Position numbers and translations under genes: made by a program. From assembly GCA_031772625.1 (NCBI GenBank), contig CM062804.1, forward strand, positions 271,715,174 through 271,779,173: a stretch of 64,000 nucleotides of DNA. The letters run 5' to 3'. This document shows, piece after piece, positions 32,088-44,534 of the stretch. The notes under the pieces were generated by a model. The model did not search any database, had not been told where the DNA came from, and saw only the letters and a program-made list of their open reading frames with translations. The stretch comes from Pinus tabuliformis (Eukaryota > Streptophyta > Pinopsida > Pinales > Pinaceae). The first letter of the stretch is position 1; the number at the start of each line of letters is the position of its first letter.

Positions 32088-35000
32088 TGTTGAAGCCTCG
32101 AAAATCGTTGTTTCAACACGGGGGAAAACCACCCAGTCCGAACCTTGGTTGGCACTACTTTTCCGTTTGGTGTAGTGGCTCCGACTGGGGATAATGGGAC
32201 CAGTTTCCCAATCTATTTTATGATTGTGCTGATGGGGTGATATGTTATATTTTGGAGTAATGTTTAAGTTAAAAGTAATCTAATCTTAAACTAATAATCA
32301 CATGCATTTTATCCTAATTTAAACACTATCTAATTATAACTATACTCGGGAATAAATTGATGTATGCTATCTACAATAATGTTTAAAAGAAATTGGTAAT
32401 AAAGATCATTCAATTGCAATGAGAAATGAATTCGTTTAACAATAATCATTTCATATAAAAAGTTAGCCGAAACGATTGTGAAAGATATATCACATAGGAA
32501 ATTATTCATGTATTCAGCATAAAATATAGGCTATCATCATACAGAAGTGCAATAATGCTAACCAAGATTCAAACTTTCATACATAAACAACTTGAAGAGA
32601 GATTATTGCTTGATACATAAGTAAAAAGAATTACGAGATAAAAGTACCATTTATGATAAGTCCTACTCATGGGCTTCAACAATATTGATCTACTTTCAAT
32701 CCATTCAACACCATCTAAGAGCACAAAAGTGCAATTTTAGTAGAAGATGCTAGATCAGATAAAAATAAATATTGTCCCATTAATTTCACGAGAACTTCCT
32801 CAAAGGGACAAAAGTGCATGTTTTGAATATTGTTTCTGATAAAATTTCTGGACCCCTCTCTAAATGCATGAGAGGGGTTTAAATACTAAACTATAAAACT
32901 AAAAATAGATTATTACAAAAATAGTTGAGGAGGTTTAAATGACCTTCCTCAAATTATGCAAAATAAAAACAAAAATAGAAATGAGCATGTTGACTAACTG
33001 TTTTGCATTTGATCCTTTAGATCGCAAATGTCCGTCATGGGTTTGAGCTGTGTCGGTTGGCCGATTTCAACTTTCAACTGCCCAGTGAACACAACGTCGG
33101 TTAGTGCTGGCACCATTTTCTCTGTAGAAGTGGTTAGGCATCGCAGGGTCATCCACTTGCTATGAGGCTTCACCAAATGTCGCCAATATGCCTCCCTGTT
33201 TAACCTGGTCGTGTGCCTAATTACTTCTGCTTTTTCTTCTATTGCCTATCTCCACTATAGCTCAAGCTGTTTTACATTAGGAAGAAAACCCGGAATGGAT
33301 TCTGCCACAAGGTTGGTGCTATGTAAGTTTTCATTAATATTTTCGATAACACTGTTCGATGCTACTGCTGCGTCTGCTGTTGCCTTTTCTGCCTCTCTAA
33401 GTCGAGAATCCCAGTTTGCAAATAAGATTTCTTTATGCGACTCCTCCAGTTTAGGCAAGTCGACTTTTCAACCGTCTTCTGAATTCTGGCAGGTGATGAA
33501 GTCGGAGACCTTTTTTAAGATTTCATTACATTCAAGTCTTATTTCCACTACTTGACTTGTCAATTTGTCGCTTGTTTCGCAATAAGAATTCCATTGTGAA
33601 ATCTTCTGGCATAATAGTTCCTTCTAGTGCATTAGCTGGGAGTTAAGGCCGAACATTTCAGTAATAAATTGGTCAATTTTTGGATCATCTTTATGTAGAT
33701 CAATTATTCTTTGTATTTGCGCTTCCTTCTCTGCTATTTTATTTGCATCTGCTCAAACTCTTGTTGAAGCTTAGCTAAGTGTGTCTCTTCTTGCTGGTCA
33801 GATTTTGCTTGCTGTAGTTGTTGTTCAAGCGACATAATTTTGTCTTATTTTTCCTTAAGCAACATTTGCACCTCTGTTGCTTTGTCTATGGTCGCTATAG
33901 CATAGGCACTTGCAAACTGTGACATTGTAGTAAGGTTAGTGGACGGATCGATGGGTGAGTCTTTCCAGACAACATCCATCGATTCATTATCAGGGGTAGT
34001 AACAATTGTAGAATGCAACTTTATTTTCTTCCTTTGTCTTTTAACATCTAGAGGAGGAATATCCTCTATTCTCAAAACAATTTCAAAGGTGGGTGTAACA
34101 GGGATGTGCTCTACCTCCCGAGTATTTACAGTCTCCTCTACTGTAATTTCTTGAGTTGTTTTCTTTTGTGGAGTTTGCAACTCTGGCATTTGTTCCTCTG
34201 TAGAGAGCCTTTTATTAAAGTTGTCCCATTCTTCCTCTAAATTAATCACTAGGGTTTTTATTGGCTGTGTGGAGGTGGCATGGATTTTAGCTTGTTTGCT
34301 AGCTGAAGTTTGCTCAGCTTTCTTCTCTGTAGATTGGGCTGTATCCTTTTTCGACTCCATAATTATGCTTTTCCCATTTTGTAATGAATTCTCTGACTCC
34401 TTAGTAGATTTCTCTTGGGATTCTGATCCAGAATCAGTTTTAGATTTTTCTTTGGAGTCACCTTTTATACTTACACTGAGAGTAGGCTCCCTTATTGGTT
34501 TAATCAATAATTGGTCTAATGGGACCTTTGTTATCCTCCTTTCTCTGTAGTTGTAAAAGGTTTCAAGATCTTCAGGGTCAAAAAGTAATTGTGCCATATG
34601 CTTCACCTCTGTGAAGGTGTTCTTCTGCAAAAATATGTCATCGAATACATGTTCCTCATTATTGAATACTTTTATTTTTACCAAGGTGGTAAAGTATTTG
34701 ACAGTGCCGAATGGGTCATATTGCCTTCCAGGGAATTTAGGTAATTGCATACATAACATAATCTTTGCTTCTTTAAATTCATACCCCAGGTTATCTCTCT
34801 AGCCATCAATTTGTTTGGAACATAGTATGGGAGGACATGGGGGGAGGTAATGCTGCCAAATACCCTGATATACGTAAATGTCTCCTCCCCAAACCATCTA
34901 GCCACTTGGAGGATATGTACCTCGTCTTCTTGTGAAAACCTGGGGGCATCTTGGTTATAAAGCTGTTTGTGGATAGGGAGCATAACTCCATGACAAATTT

Positions 35001-35876
35001 TGAAAAAATGTGGTTGAAAGTTAGATTCCCACATGTCTTTATGGTATATGTGAATGGGAAGTGGATTTTGAATAGTCCCTTTCCATCCCATGAAAAGAAA
35101 TTTCGAATCGAAACAAATTGCATCCATTACATAGGTGCTCATAAAAAATGGATGGTAAACCCTCGAAGCAACACTTCTTTTCCTTCTATACTCCATTATT
35201 GTTCTTGCTAAATTGTCAGTGAAAATTTGTGCCCAATTCATTATAGTTGCGTTAACGACTGCATCTATTAATGATAACCATTTTTGGGAGAATTTACTAC
35301 TATCGTGTTTGCCAAATTGTCTACATAACATGGCCGCTGCAAAACTATGAGGGGGACTAATAGACATAGTAGAGTACATACGATTCTTGTCTTTCTTGAT
35401 TTTGTTCTCATTATTTGACCAGGTTTAGGTGCAGTCCGCTGGGTCCTCGTTCTCTTTGGCAAACTTCTCGATGAACTACTTGTTGTAGATGACTTGTGGC
35501 TCTGGTAGGTGGTACATAAGCCGCAGGTTGTTTGGCATAAAATATCCCATAACCTCTTGGCCTCTTGTCTTGAATTCTCTGTCTGAGATGTCAGCTTCAT
35601 CAATAAACCATTTAACCATGTCTGTATAAGGGATTATCTTCGAGCGCGCAACTATGCGATGCAAAAATGAGCATCCTGTCTCAAACATGGTAGCGTTTGA
35701 GGAATCACGTTCGTCAACTATAACCTTCGTTTCTAGAATCCTTGGTTGCTCTTCCTCCAGTGTATTATATATAGCCTCCCATGTAGAGATTCCTCCCTCT
35801 CTGTTGCATGTAGTATCCATAGACAGTGGAGTCATTTCTGACTTCTCAGAGGCGACTGCCTTGCTTTTCTTCACCA
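32088..35876 (-). mobile_element. 5' LTR of Tat-like element B (3.8 kb)
   Basis: 3,789 bp, the partner of 14,247-18,181. On the minus strand it starts TGGTGAAGAA after GGTTC in A2 integrase DNA, and ends CTTCAACA before the B priming site. Differences from the 3' LTR are scattered point changes plus indels. The largest is a loss of about 140 bp near 34,795, after the codons for NKLMAREI. Confidence 0.82.
32994..35875 (-). pseudogene. Long ORF inside the B 5' LTR, unknown function
   Basis: The counterpart of the 3' LTR ORF, ending at the same TAG (32,994). The N-terminal 130 codons are intact here up to a TAG at 35,476, and a 304-codon frame at 34,759-33,845 preserves the middle and linker. 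It lacks an ATG at the LTR border (CTG instead). Instead it is fused in frame to the A2 integrase C-terminus, giving one 221-codon frame (36,141-35,476). Both LTRs share a stop (TAA here, TAG there) after DPADCT/DPVDCT, so that break predates the insertion or the ORF is naturally two parts. The C-terminal third (LPKLEESHKEILFANWDSRL and onward) is helical and may coil. Confidence 0.65.
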
Positions 35877-36760
35877 GAACCATATCAGAGCAGAGGATGC
35901 TTGTGGCGGGGCCCAACGAGGTGCTCCTTTTGCAAATGTAACCAATTTTGTCGCCCACCTGGAACTTGTGTGGCACTGTATGCTGATCATGACACTGATT
36001 GTACTTAGCATTGACTCTATCCAATATGTCATGGACCTGCTGGTTGATGTGATGAATGCACTCAATGAAGTTGTTAGCCTGGTCAACTTCGAACTTGACA
36101 TGAGCCAAATATGCTTGAGTAGTTGCAAATAGTATGGCCACATCAATGGGACATAGTGGCTAGAATCTGAACCCCACTTGAAAGGGGATGTGGCCAATTG
36201 AGCTATGAAGAGCTTTGTTGTAGCTACGCTGGACATGGGGGAGACTTTCATCCTATGTGCGTGGATGCTTCAAGTTGTACATGTGCAAAGTGTGCACGAT
36301 AATCCTGTCGATGACCTCTTTTTGGCCATTAGTTTGGGGTGGAAGGCCATGGACTTAGTGAGCTTGGTATCCAACATCGACTAGAGGCTTGACCAAAATG
36401 TACTCAGGAACCCGCTGTCCTGATCTGAGATAATGGACTGTGGAATCCCAAAATGTACCCACGCTCCTTTAAAGAAGAGCTTAGCAGTGGCTTCTGCTGT
36501 GATACTCTTCTTGCAAGCCGCTAGAATGACTATCTTAGAGAATCTATCGAAGACCACAAACACACAGTCATTGCCATTCTTAGTAGAAGGAAGACCCGAC
36601 ATGTAATCCTTGGAGATGGATTCCCAAGGCCAACTAGGAGTAGGTAGAGGAGTATATAGGCCTTACTTCTTGATTGTTGGTTTTGTAATGGTGTAGGCAG
36701 TTCAAGATCTGATGTACTTCCCAACATCCTGTCGAAGGTTCGACCAATAAAAATACTTCT
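35877..36760 (-). pseudogene. A2 integrase
   Basis: Minus-strand frames match A1 integrase: DYMSGLPSTKNGNDCVF (first Asp), IISDQDSGFLSTFW (second Asp kept, unlike A1), a frameshift, then the C-terminal LAHVKFEVDQANNFIECIHH and VPHKFQVGDKIGYICKRSTS. Homology to A1 stops at DMV (35,882), where element B is inserted, and resumes at 14,241. The HHCC part lies at 36,660-36,800 and is poorly kept. Confidence 0.85.
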
Positions 36761-37560
36761 GCAACACTGCGACTATTTTCTCTACTTTGAAATGTCTAGC
36801 GACCCGATTGTAGTGCTCCTCCCAAATCATCTTGGCACGCTCGTTTGTAGGAATGCAAAGGTGTTCCAAGTGGCATAACAGTGCACCCTAGAGGTGAAAA
36901 TCTGGAACTTGCTTGCCTTTCAGGAGCATTTGGTATGTGTTGTCGAATTCTGGATCGCTCTTGTAAAGATGCGGCCACCCCGAAGTCTCGTGTCCACAAG
37001 AGTCAATGATAGTGTTCGATGCCATAACTGGTGGCCGGCTGAGATAGTCTGCAACATTATTGCATTCCCTTCTTCTACTTGATGTTTAAATGAAGTTGTT
37101 ACAGATATGTGGACTATTTTTGATGGCGATCGTTCTACAACTTCTCTTGTGTCTGTATGAACTGCAGTGGTCGGTGATCTGTGTGGATGACCATTTTCTT
37201 TCCTAGAGTGCAATGCTTCCTTTGTCGATAGACATGCACAATAGAATACATCTCTTTGTTATAAGTGGAATACTTTCGGACTTTATCTGAAAGTGTCTCA
37301 CTGTGATATGCCATTGGATGCCCTTGTTGGGTAAGAACTGCACCAATAATATAGTCAGAGGTGTCTGTCTCAATTTCAAATGGTTGTTGTGGGTCTGGTA
37401 ATGTGAGAACTGATGCAGAGCAGAGGTGATGCTTCAACTCGACAAATGCCTTCTGTTGGGATTTAGACCATAATAGCTTTGCTTTCGCTCTATCGTTGGT
37501 GACTTGACTCAAAGGCCAAGTGATATGAGAAAATCTCAACACGAACCTGCGATAGAAATT
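36761..37560 (-). pseudogene. A2 RNase H
   Basis: A 135-codon frame (37,542-37,135) reads MLRFSHITWPLSQVTNDRAK, EIETDTSDYIIGAVLTQQGH, YSTYNKEMYSIVHVYRQRKH and VIHTDHRPLQFIQTQEKL, nearly the complete Gypsy RNase H with its Asp residues. It is better preserved than in A1. A frameshift separates it from integrase. Confidence 0.82.
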
Positions 37561-38540
37561 GGCAAGACCCAGAAAGATGCGAAGCTCTGTTAGAGTGGTT
37601 GGGGTTGGCCAATCTTAAATAAGTTGTATCTTCACTGGGTCCACACCCCACTCATTAATGATGTACCCCAAATATTTAACCTGGGTCATACTGAAAGTAC
37701 ATTTCTCAAAATTGGCACACAATTTGTGTTGTCATAGGGTTTGGAGGATCTGTCGGATATGGTGTATGTGCTCTTCCCAACTCTGATTGATGATCAAGAT
37801 GTCGTCTAGGTACACTACCACGAACGAGTTGGTAAAGGGCCGCAAGATGTAGTACATCAGCCGAAAGGCATGTCCAGCCATTCAAAAAGGCCCTCCTTGG
37901 ATTTGAAGGCAGTCTTCCACACACCAGAGGGTTCAATTGGTACCTGGTGATGATTGAGTTCCAAGTCAATCTCGCTAAAATATTTGGCCCCCTTGAGCCG
38001 GTCCAGAAGGTCATCAATCTGTGGGATTGGATACCTATTCTATACAGTGATCTTATTCAACGCTCAGTAGTCATTACAGAGTATTCAAGTCTTGTCTTTT
38101 TTCTATACCAACATGACCGAGATCCCATAAGGTGATGAACTTGGCTTGATGTGCCCTTTTTACAACAACTTCTGAATCTTCCTTTTGATTTCATCGTTCT
38201 CTAGAACAAAGCATCAGTTTATTGGTTCGTTGGGTAGTGACGTGCCTGGGGCCAAATGGATGGAGTGCTGGACTTGACAGTGTAGGGGTACTGTTGTGGG
38301 TTAGGTGAATATGTCCCTATACTCTTCCACGACTTTGTCCTTCTATTGTTTCCATGCAGAGGAGCCTTGTCTAGAGGTTATGGACATGGCCACATTTTTC
38401 TTCTTGCCGTGAGGGAGAATCATAAGGAAGAACAATTTCATGGTCTGGGAAATGATCTTATTGCATTGCTTCACTGAGATCAAAGAGATGGCAGTAGGCA
38501 ATGCTACCTTGGTATCCTGTATAACTTATTTCCCAAAGAA
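37561..38540 (-). pseudogene. A2 reverse transcriptase, frameshifted
   Basis: The reverse complement carries the RT blocks of A1 in scattered frames, including [11 protein letters not shown] at about 37,790-37,820 (catalytic motif intact) and [18 protein letters not shown] out-of-frame shadows of the MPFGLTNAP region. Multiple indels. The region upstream (38,350-38,540) corresponds to the pre-RT segment of A1 at 21,900-22,000. Confidence 0.75.
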
Positions 38541-38871
38541 ATAATGATAGTGCGAGGCCTAGACTCATACACAACATGACACTTCCACAAATATGGCTGG
38601 CCTAATAATACATCACAAAATTCAAGAGGAGAAACATCACACAATACCTCATTTGCGAAGGGATTGACATTGTGGGGAAGATGACATTGTTCGCTGACGC
38701 GGAGGTGTCGCCCTCGGTGAAGTCACCCTATGGTGTACGACTGCGGGTGTGGTTTGGTCAATAGGCCCAACTGCTTCATGAGGGTATTTTGGCTTCCGTT
38801 GTCGACAATGAACTGCAACAGAGAACCCTTCACCCACATTTGTGAGTGGAAGAGTCACTCCCCCTCCTTTG
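38541..38871 (-). pseudogene. A2 protease fragment, cut by complex F
   Basis: Reads MWVKGSLLQFIVDNGSQNTL on the minus strand: the retropepsin site with its Asp kept (DNG). Homology to A1 (about 21,455) ends at 38,871, where the LTR of complex F begins. The matching upstream part of A2 (gag start) is at 53,445-53,640, and the stretch corresponding to A1 20,505-21,455 is missing. Confidence 0.75.
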
Positions 38872-40457
38872 TGTTGATTTGTGTAGCTTGGGAGGTACTC
38901 CAAGCCCTAGGGTTCAGGGTTTGGAGGCAAAAGCACCACAAGGGTCACTTGTGGGTTTGGAACCCAATCATGTTTGGGGCAATTCCAGAGGCACATTTCT
39001 ACACTTGATGGCATGAGACGATAGAGGGTGGAAAGTAGAATCCAACACTTCGAGAATCGTTGAATTATGAGTTGTAGAAGTGGAGAAATAAATTTTTGAA
39101 GTTTACAATTAATTATTGGTTTTCAAGTCATGTAGTCTTGATGTAAATTACTCCAATAGATGTGTCTCTTCATCTATTCGTTGGATCCCCTTTGTTTCGT
39201 ATAAATAAAGGGTGAGATGAGTTGCTTTAGATCATCCAAGTGAGTGACATTCCTCTAAGAGATAGCTCTGAAATCGGATGCCCTAGCCGCAACAAGAAAG
39301 GTCAAGGAAAAACATGGGACAAGTCTGTATTGGAGGTCGAGAGTTGTGTGGGAGTGTGCATTTGGTTGAGGAACTATTTTAGGGTCAAAATAGATCTGTG
39401 AAGGCTATTTCAAGGCCGAGGTGCTGGGCAGACATGACGATGATCAGGAGGGACATTACAGTGTTGTGAGGGAGCTTGTTTGGGCACATTTTGGAGGAGG
39501 CCGCAGCTACAACAAGTTGTTGTGCTAGGCCGCATGCCATAGCAAGTAGCTGGAGGTGGTTTAAGGGCTGTGTTAAGGTGGACAAGACTTTAAGAGGGAA
39601 GTGTAGCATAGGAGGAGCCTCTCCAAGGTGGACTGCAACCCTTGAGGGCTTAGATTTCTTATTGTGTGGTGGGTTAAGGGCTGCTGTACATGCCCTAACT
39701 AGAATTGCAGGAGCAACAGCGAAAACAATGGTGACAACAGTGTTTTTGTGGGGGATTGTTGGGTCAAAGTGTTGACAAGAATTGGATCATGACATTGCAG
39801 CGTGTTGGTGCCATGTGGATGATCTTTTGAGGAGGTGAAGGGTCTTCCTAGGAGAAGAATTGACAGTGATTGGATTGGGTGCCATTGATCTGATTCGAGG
39901 GAAGTGTGTTGGCTACCCAAAGTAGCCCTAGAGAAGCAGATAAGAAGGACATTGTTGGTGCGTGATTGGGTGAATTAGCTCTTTGATGGACGAAAGAGGC
40001 TACTAGAATGTAGATTGGAGCTCAGGAATTAGGCCTGCTGAGAGAGCAGATTGGATCAATCCATGTACACTCTACAAAAGTGAATTGCAGCAGTGTTAGA
40101 GGGTAGCCCTCCTAGAGTCTCGATGTGTAGTGGCCTTGATGGACTAAGACACTACTAGTGAGAAATATGGAAGCGAAGGACAGACATAACAATATACGAC
40201 ATCGAAGCTGCAACAAAGTTTGTCATTGTATCTTGTATACGATAGACTGTTGTATTATTCAAATTTGGTTTAATATAACGAAGATTGGGATTGAACAATA
40301 TTGTACAATTTTGTTAAAAAGTGTGTATATTTGTGCATATGTGATTCACTGCTTTATATTTCCGCTGTGCAAAGTAATTTATGGTTGAGATTCTTGGTTT
40401 GGTAGTGTTAGTGATTTTAAGACTCTAACCTAGACCCAAGGTTGTGGAAATTCAACA
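38872..40457 (+). mobile_element. LTR 1 of complex F (Copia-type)
   Basis: 1,586 bp from TGTTGATTTGTGTAGC to GGAAATTCAACA, repeated at 41,908-43,526 and partly at 52,704-53,438. It is followed by a decayed PBS, so it acts as a 5' LTR for the first internal region. Terminal inverted bases TGTTGA/TCAACA. Confidence 0.88.
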
Positions 40458-40470
40458 TGTTGTCAGAGTG
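40458..40470 (+). promoter_or_regulatory. Decayed primer binding site, complex F unit 1
   Basis: TGTTGTCAGAGTG against the standard TGGTATCAGAGCG (three differences), at the exact LTR end. Confidence 0.65.
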
Positions 40471-40509
40471 TATCTGAGCTACTTTGGAAGTAAGTAAAGA
40501 AGAGTTGTG

Positions 40510-41896
40510 CGCAACGAAGTACAACATGAAGGATCATCCTAGATGGTGTGAAGGATTCCCAAAGAACTCATTTGTTCGGGAAGAAAAATGCACATGCGAT
40601 GTGGATGGATCTTCAAATTTTTTTCCAGAATAAGAATGAGAACCAGGTACTGGTATTGGAGGATAATTTGAAGTCCACCAAGGTGATAAAGGGTGAAAGC
40701 GTGACCTCGTATCTGATGAGATTGTCTCAGGTCAAAGATGAGCTTGCTGCCATTGGTGTGTCTACCTCATATGGAGATATGGTAAGGATTGCCTTGAAAG
40801 GGTTCACCAAGGATTGGAAGCCCTTCATCAAAGGGATATTTGCTAGGGAGAAGCTGCTAGACTAGGATGGGCTGTGGGATGAATTCAGTCAGGAAGAGTT
40901 GCGAGATGAGGACCTTCATCTGAAGAAGAAGGCTTTAGATGATGACATGGCACTTGCAACGCGAATGAAGGGTAAGAAAAAGGACTTGAGTAAAGTCAAG
41001 TGTTTCAACATTGGGGAGATGGGTCATTATTCGTCGAGATGTCAGATGAAGAAGAAGGGAGATGGATGATAAGAAGAGGAAAGGAAAGCAAGCCGTTGAT
41101 GTTGCGACTTCAGCTGAGATAGATGATCTCTCCAGGAGATTGGAAGAAGAGGACTTTGCTATGATTTCTCATTTCTCGTAGGGTATTGTTAACGAGGATG
41201 GATGGTACGTGCACAATGGTGCGACAAAGCATATGACAGGGTCACAAGAGGTTTTTGAAACTCTAGCTTAATGTTACTCAAAGTTGCACATGGTGTTGGG
41301 CAACAAGAGTCAGTTGGAGATCTGAGGATCAGGTGTTGTGCCATTCAGGATGGAGACAAGATCTGTGATGCGGGTCCAGGATGTATTGTTTGTACTAGGA
41401 CTCAAACATAGCGTGATTTTCGTCTCAATGATCGAGATGAAAGGGTTTGAGGTCTTGTTCTAGGATGGGAAGGCAAGACTCAGGCCTAGGGGCTGTAAAT
41501 CCAATGGGATTATACTCAGAGTTAGAGAGCATGGTCTCTACAGGTTGATGGGCAAGCCTGTTGATCATGGAAAGAAGCATGTGCAGGTTCCAGAGAAGCA
41601 GGCGCAGTGTAGGTGCAGGTGCAGGTGCATGCTTCAAAGGAGCATGTACGGGTTTCCGAGAAGAAGGTACACTTTCTCGAGAAAGTATAGGTTCCAGAGA
41701 CTCTGAGGGAGTCTAGTTCGATAGGGAGCTTACAAATTCAGAGGGAGACTCTGCAACCTAATAAGAGCATGTGGTCAATGGGAAGCAAGGGCGCTCCTAC
41801 AACTACCAAGAAGGAATCATGGAGAAAGTGGAAGACGTTACAGGATAAAAAGAAATAGCAGGGTGCTTCTTCCTAGTTTTGGAAGTACCTCCCTCG
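40510..41896 (+). pseudogene. gag: Complex F unit 1: gag-protease only, broken
   Basis: The first about 260 bp of gag seen in unit 2 are deleted near 40,530. The rest reads VTSYLMRLSQVKDELAAIGV, KGFTKDWKPFIKGIFAREKL, a damaged zinc knuckle CFNIGEMGHYSSRC (second Cys is Ile) and WYVHNGATKHMTGSQ, a Copia protease site in which DSG is HNG. After a repetitive Gln/Glu/Lys tail the unit ends at a purine tract (CTAAGAGGAAG) and LTR 2. Integrase, RT and RNase H are absent in only 1.45 kb of internal DNA. Confidence 0.82.
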
Positions 41897-41907
41897 CTAA
41901 GAGGAAG

Positions 41908-43526
41908 TGTTGATTTGTGTAGCTTGGGAGGTACTCCAACCCTAGGGTTCAGGGTTTGGAGGGAAAAGAGCCACAAGGGTCACTTCTGGGCTTGGAACCC
42001 AAGGATGGGGTTTTACACCTAATCGTGTTTGGGGCAATTCCGAAGGCACATTTCTACATGTGATCGCATGAGACGATAGAGGGTGGAAAGAATAATCCAA
42101 CGCTTCGAGAATCATTGAATTCTAAGTTGTAGAAGTGGAGAAATGAATTTTTGAAGTTGACAATTAATTATTGGTTTTCAAGTCATGTAGGCTTTGTGTA
42201 AATTACTCCAATAGATGTGTTTCTTCATCTATTTGTTGAAGCCCCTTTATTTGGTACAAATAAAGAGTGAGATGAATTGTTTTAGATCATCCAAGTGAGT
42301 GACATTCCTCCAAGAGATGGCTCTGAAATCGGATGCCCTACCCGCAACAATAAAGGGTCAAGGAACAACGTGGGACATGTATTGGAGGTCGAGAGCTATG
42401 TGGGAGTGCAGATTTGGTTGAGAGATTGTTTTCGGATCAAAACAGATCCATGAAGGCTGTTTCAAGGGCCGAGGTGCTCGACAGACAGGTAGAGGAGCAT
42501 GAGGGACATTACAATGCTATGAGGGAGCTTGTTTGTGCACATTTTGGAGGAGGCCGTAGCTACAACAAGTTGATATGCTAGGCCGCATGCCATAACAAGC
42601 AGTTAGATGTGGTTTAAGGGCTGCATTAAGGTGGACAAGACCTTAAGAGGGCAGCGTAGCATAGGAGGAGCCTCTCCAAGGTGGACCACTGCCCTTGAGG
42701 GCTTAGATTGCTGACTGTGTGGTGGGTTATGGGTTGCTGTACATGCCCTAACCAGAATTGCAGGAGCATCAATGCAAACAACGGTGACAACAATGTTTTT
42801 GTGGAGGATTGTTGGGTCAAAGTATTGAACAAAATTGGATCGTGACATTGTAGCCTGTTGGTGCCATGTGGATGATCTTCCGAGGAGGTGAAGAGTCTTC
42901 CTAGGAGAAGAATCGACAACGATTGGATTGGGTGCCATTGATTTTATTGGAGGGAAGTATGTTGGCTACCCAAAGTAGCTCTAGAGCAGCAGACAAGAAG
43001 GACGTTGTTGGTGTGTGATTGGTTGAAGTTTGGAGCATAAAGAGTAGCTCTTTGATGGACGAAAGAGGCTACTAGAACGCAGATTGGAGCTCAGGAATTA
43101 GGCCTACCTAGAGAGCAGATTGGATTAGCCCGTGTACACTCCACAAAAGTGACTTGCAACAGTGTTACAACGAAACCCTCCTAGAGTCTCGATGTGTATT
43201 GGCCTTGATGGATTAAGACACTACTAGTGAGTAGTACGGAAGCGAAGGACTGACATGACAAGATATGACATTGAAGCTGCAACAAAGTTTGTCATTGTAT
43301 CTTGTATACCATAGACTTTTGTATTATTCAGATTTGGTTTGATATAACAAAGATTGGGATTGTACCATATTGTACTTTTTTGTTAAAAAGTGTGTATATT
43401 TGTGCATATGTGATTTACTACTTTATATTTCCACTATGAAAAGTAGTTTATGGTTGAGATTCTTGGTTTGGTAGCGTCAGTGATTTTAAGACTTTAACTT
43501 AGACCCAAGGTTGTGGAAATTCAACA
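41908..43526 (+). mobile_element. LTR 2 of complex F, shared by both units
   Basis: 1,619 bp with the same ends as LTR 1. It follows the polypurine tract of unit 1 and precedes a PBS (TGGTATTGAAGTG, 43,527-43,539) of unit 2. It therefore serves as 3' LTR of one unit and 5' LTR of the next. Confidence 0.88.
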
Positions 43527-43637
43527 TGGTATTGAAGTGTGTCCGAGCTACTTTGGAAGTAAGTAAATTAGAGTTGTGCGCAACGAAGTACAACATGAGA
43601 GGGAGTTGGTCACATTGTAAGTGAATGGCTCACTACA

Positions 43638-44036
43638 ATGTTAAAGTTGCAGGTAGGTCTTTGGTACGAGGACAGGTTGGAGGGGTTGTCCAACTGTAGT
43701 CCTTGGAAGGTAAGGATCAAGTTGGTCTTGCAGGTCAACAGGCTTTGTGAGTTCACTGAGAAAGAGATCAAGAAGCCAACCGACCCTAAGGAGCTCGAAA
43801 TATATGAAGATTTGGAAGGGAGGGCGAGACTGATCATCCTAGATGGTGTGAAGGATGACCTAATACCTCATTTGCCCGGGAAGAACAATGCACATGAGAG
43901 GTGGATGGCTCTTCAAAATTTGTTCCAGAATAAGAACGAGAACTGGGTATTGGTATTGGAGGCTGAGTTGAAGTCCACCAAGATGATAAAGGGTGAAAGC
44001 GTGACCTCGTATTTGACGAGATTGTCTCAGGTCAAA
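43638..44036 (+). pseudogene. gag: Complex F unit 2 gag, N-terminal part
   Basis: A 133-codon open frame: MLKLQVGLWYEDRLEGLSNC, KKPTDPKELEIYEDLEGRAR, LIILDGVKDDLIPHLPG, then KGESVTSYLTRLSQVK. It is the UBN2-type Copia gag and is cut at 44,036 by insertion of Gypsy D. It continues at 51,430. Confidence 0.82.
44032..44036. repeat. Target-site duplication of Gypsy D, left
   Basis: TCAAA, perfectly repeated at 51,430-51,434. Confidence 0.95.
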
Positions 44037-44488
44037 TGATCCAAAATGGATCCAAGAACTCTCTAAGTATTCAAAATTGCTTAAAAGATCAAAACAATCG
44101 CATGAGAAAACCTTCATAAAACAACGGAAACACTATTGGGACCCAAAAACACCAAGAAAACAGTGGAAAACAGGCTTATTGGCGGTCAAAGGAGTGATGT
44201 ACAACAGCCGTCAGATCTGGCTGATCAATGGTTCAGATCTGGTCAGAAAATCGTAATCGGCAGTGGCGAGTGAAGGCTATCGGCGGAGACCACACGGGAT
44301 ACGCGACAGCAATCAGTGGGGTCAACGAGGACCATCGATCAAGTGTGCAGATCGATGACCCACGTTGCATCACAAAATTGCGTCGGCAAACCACAATAGG
44401 ATGCTCACCAAGTGGCCTGGGGTTATCGCGATATGCGATTGCGATTAATCACATTGCAATATCGGAATCGGAAAACATAATGGAGCGG

Positions 44489-44534
<46 letters not shown>

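Noticed and set aside
32088..35876. The 3.8-kb repeat as a captured host gene inserted twice into Gypsy A
   Set aside because: Considered first because both copies touch the same point of Gypsy pol. One copy abuts A2 on its right and the other on its left, with gag-pol and a PBS between them, so an LTR pair explains everything with one insertion.
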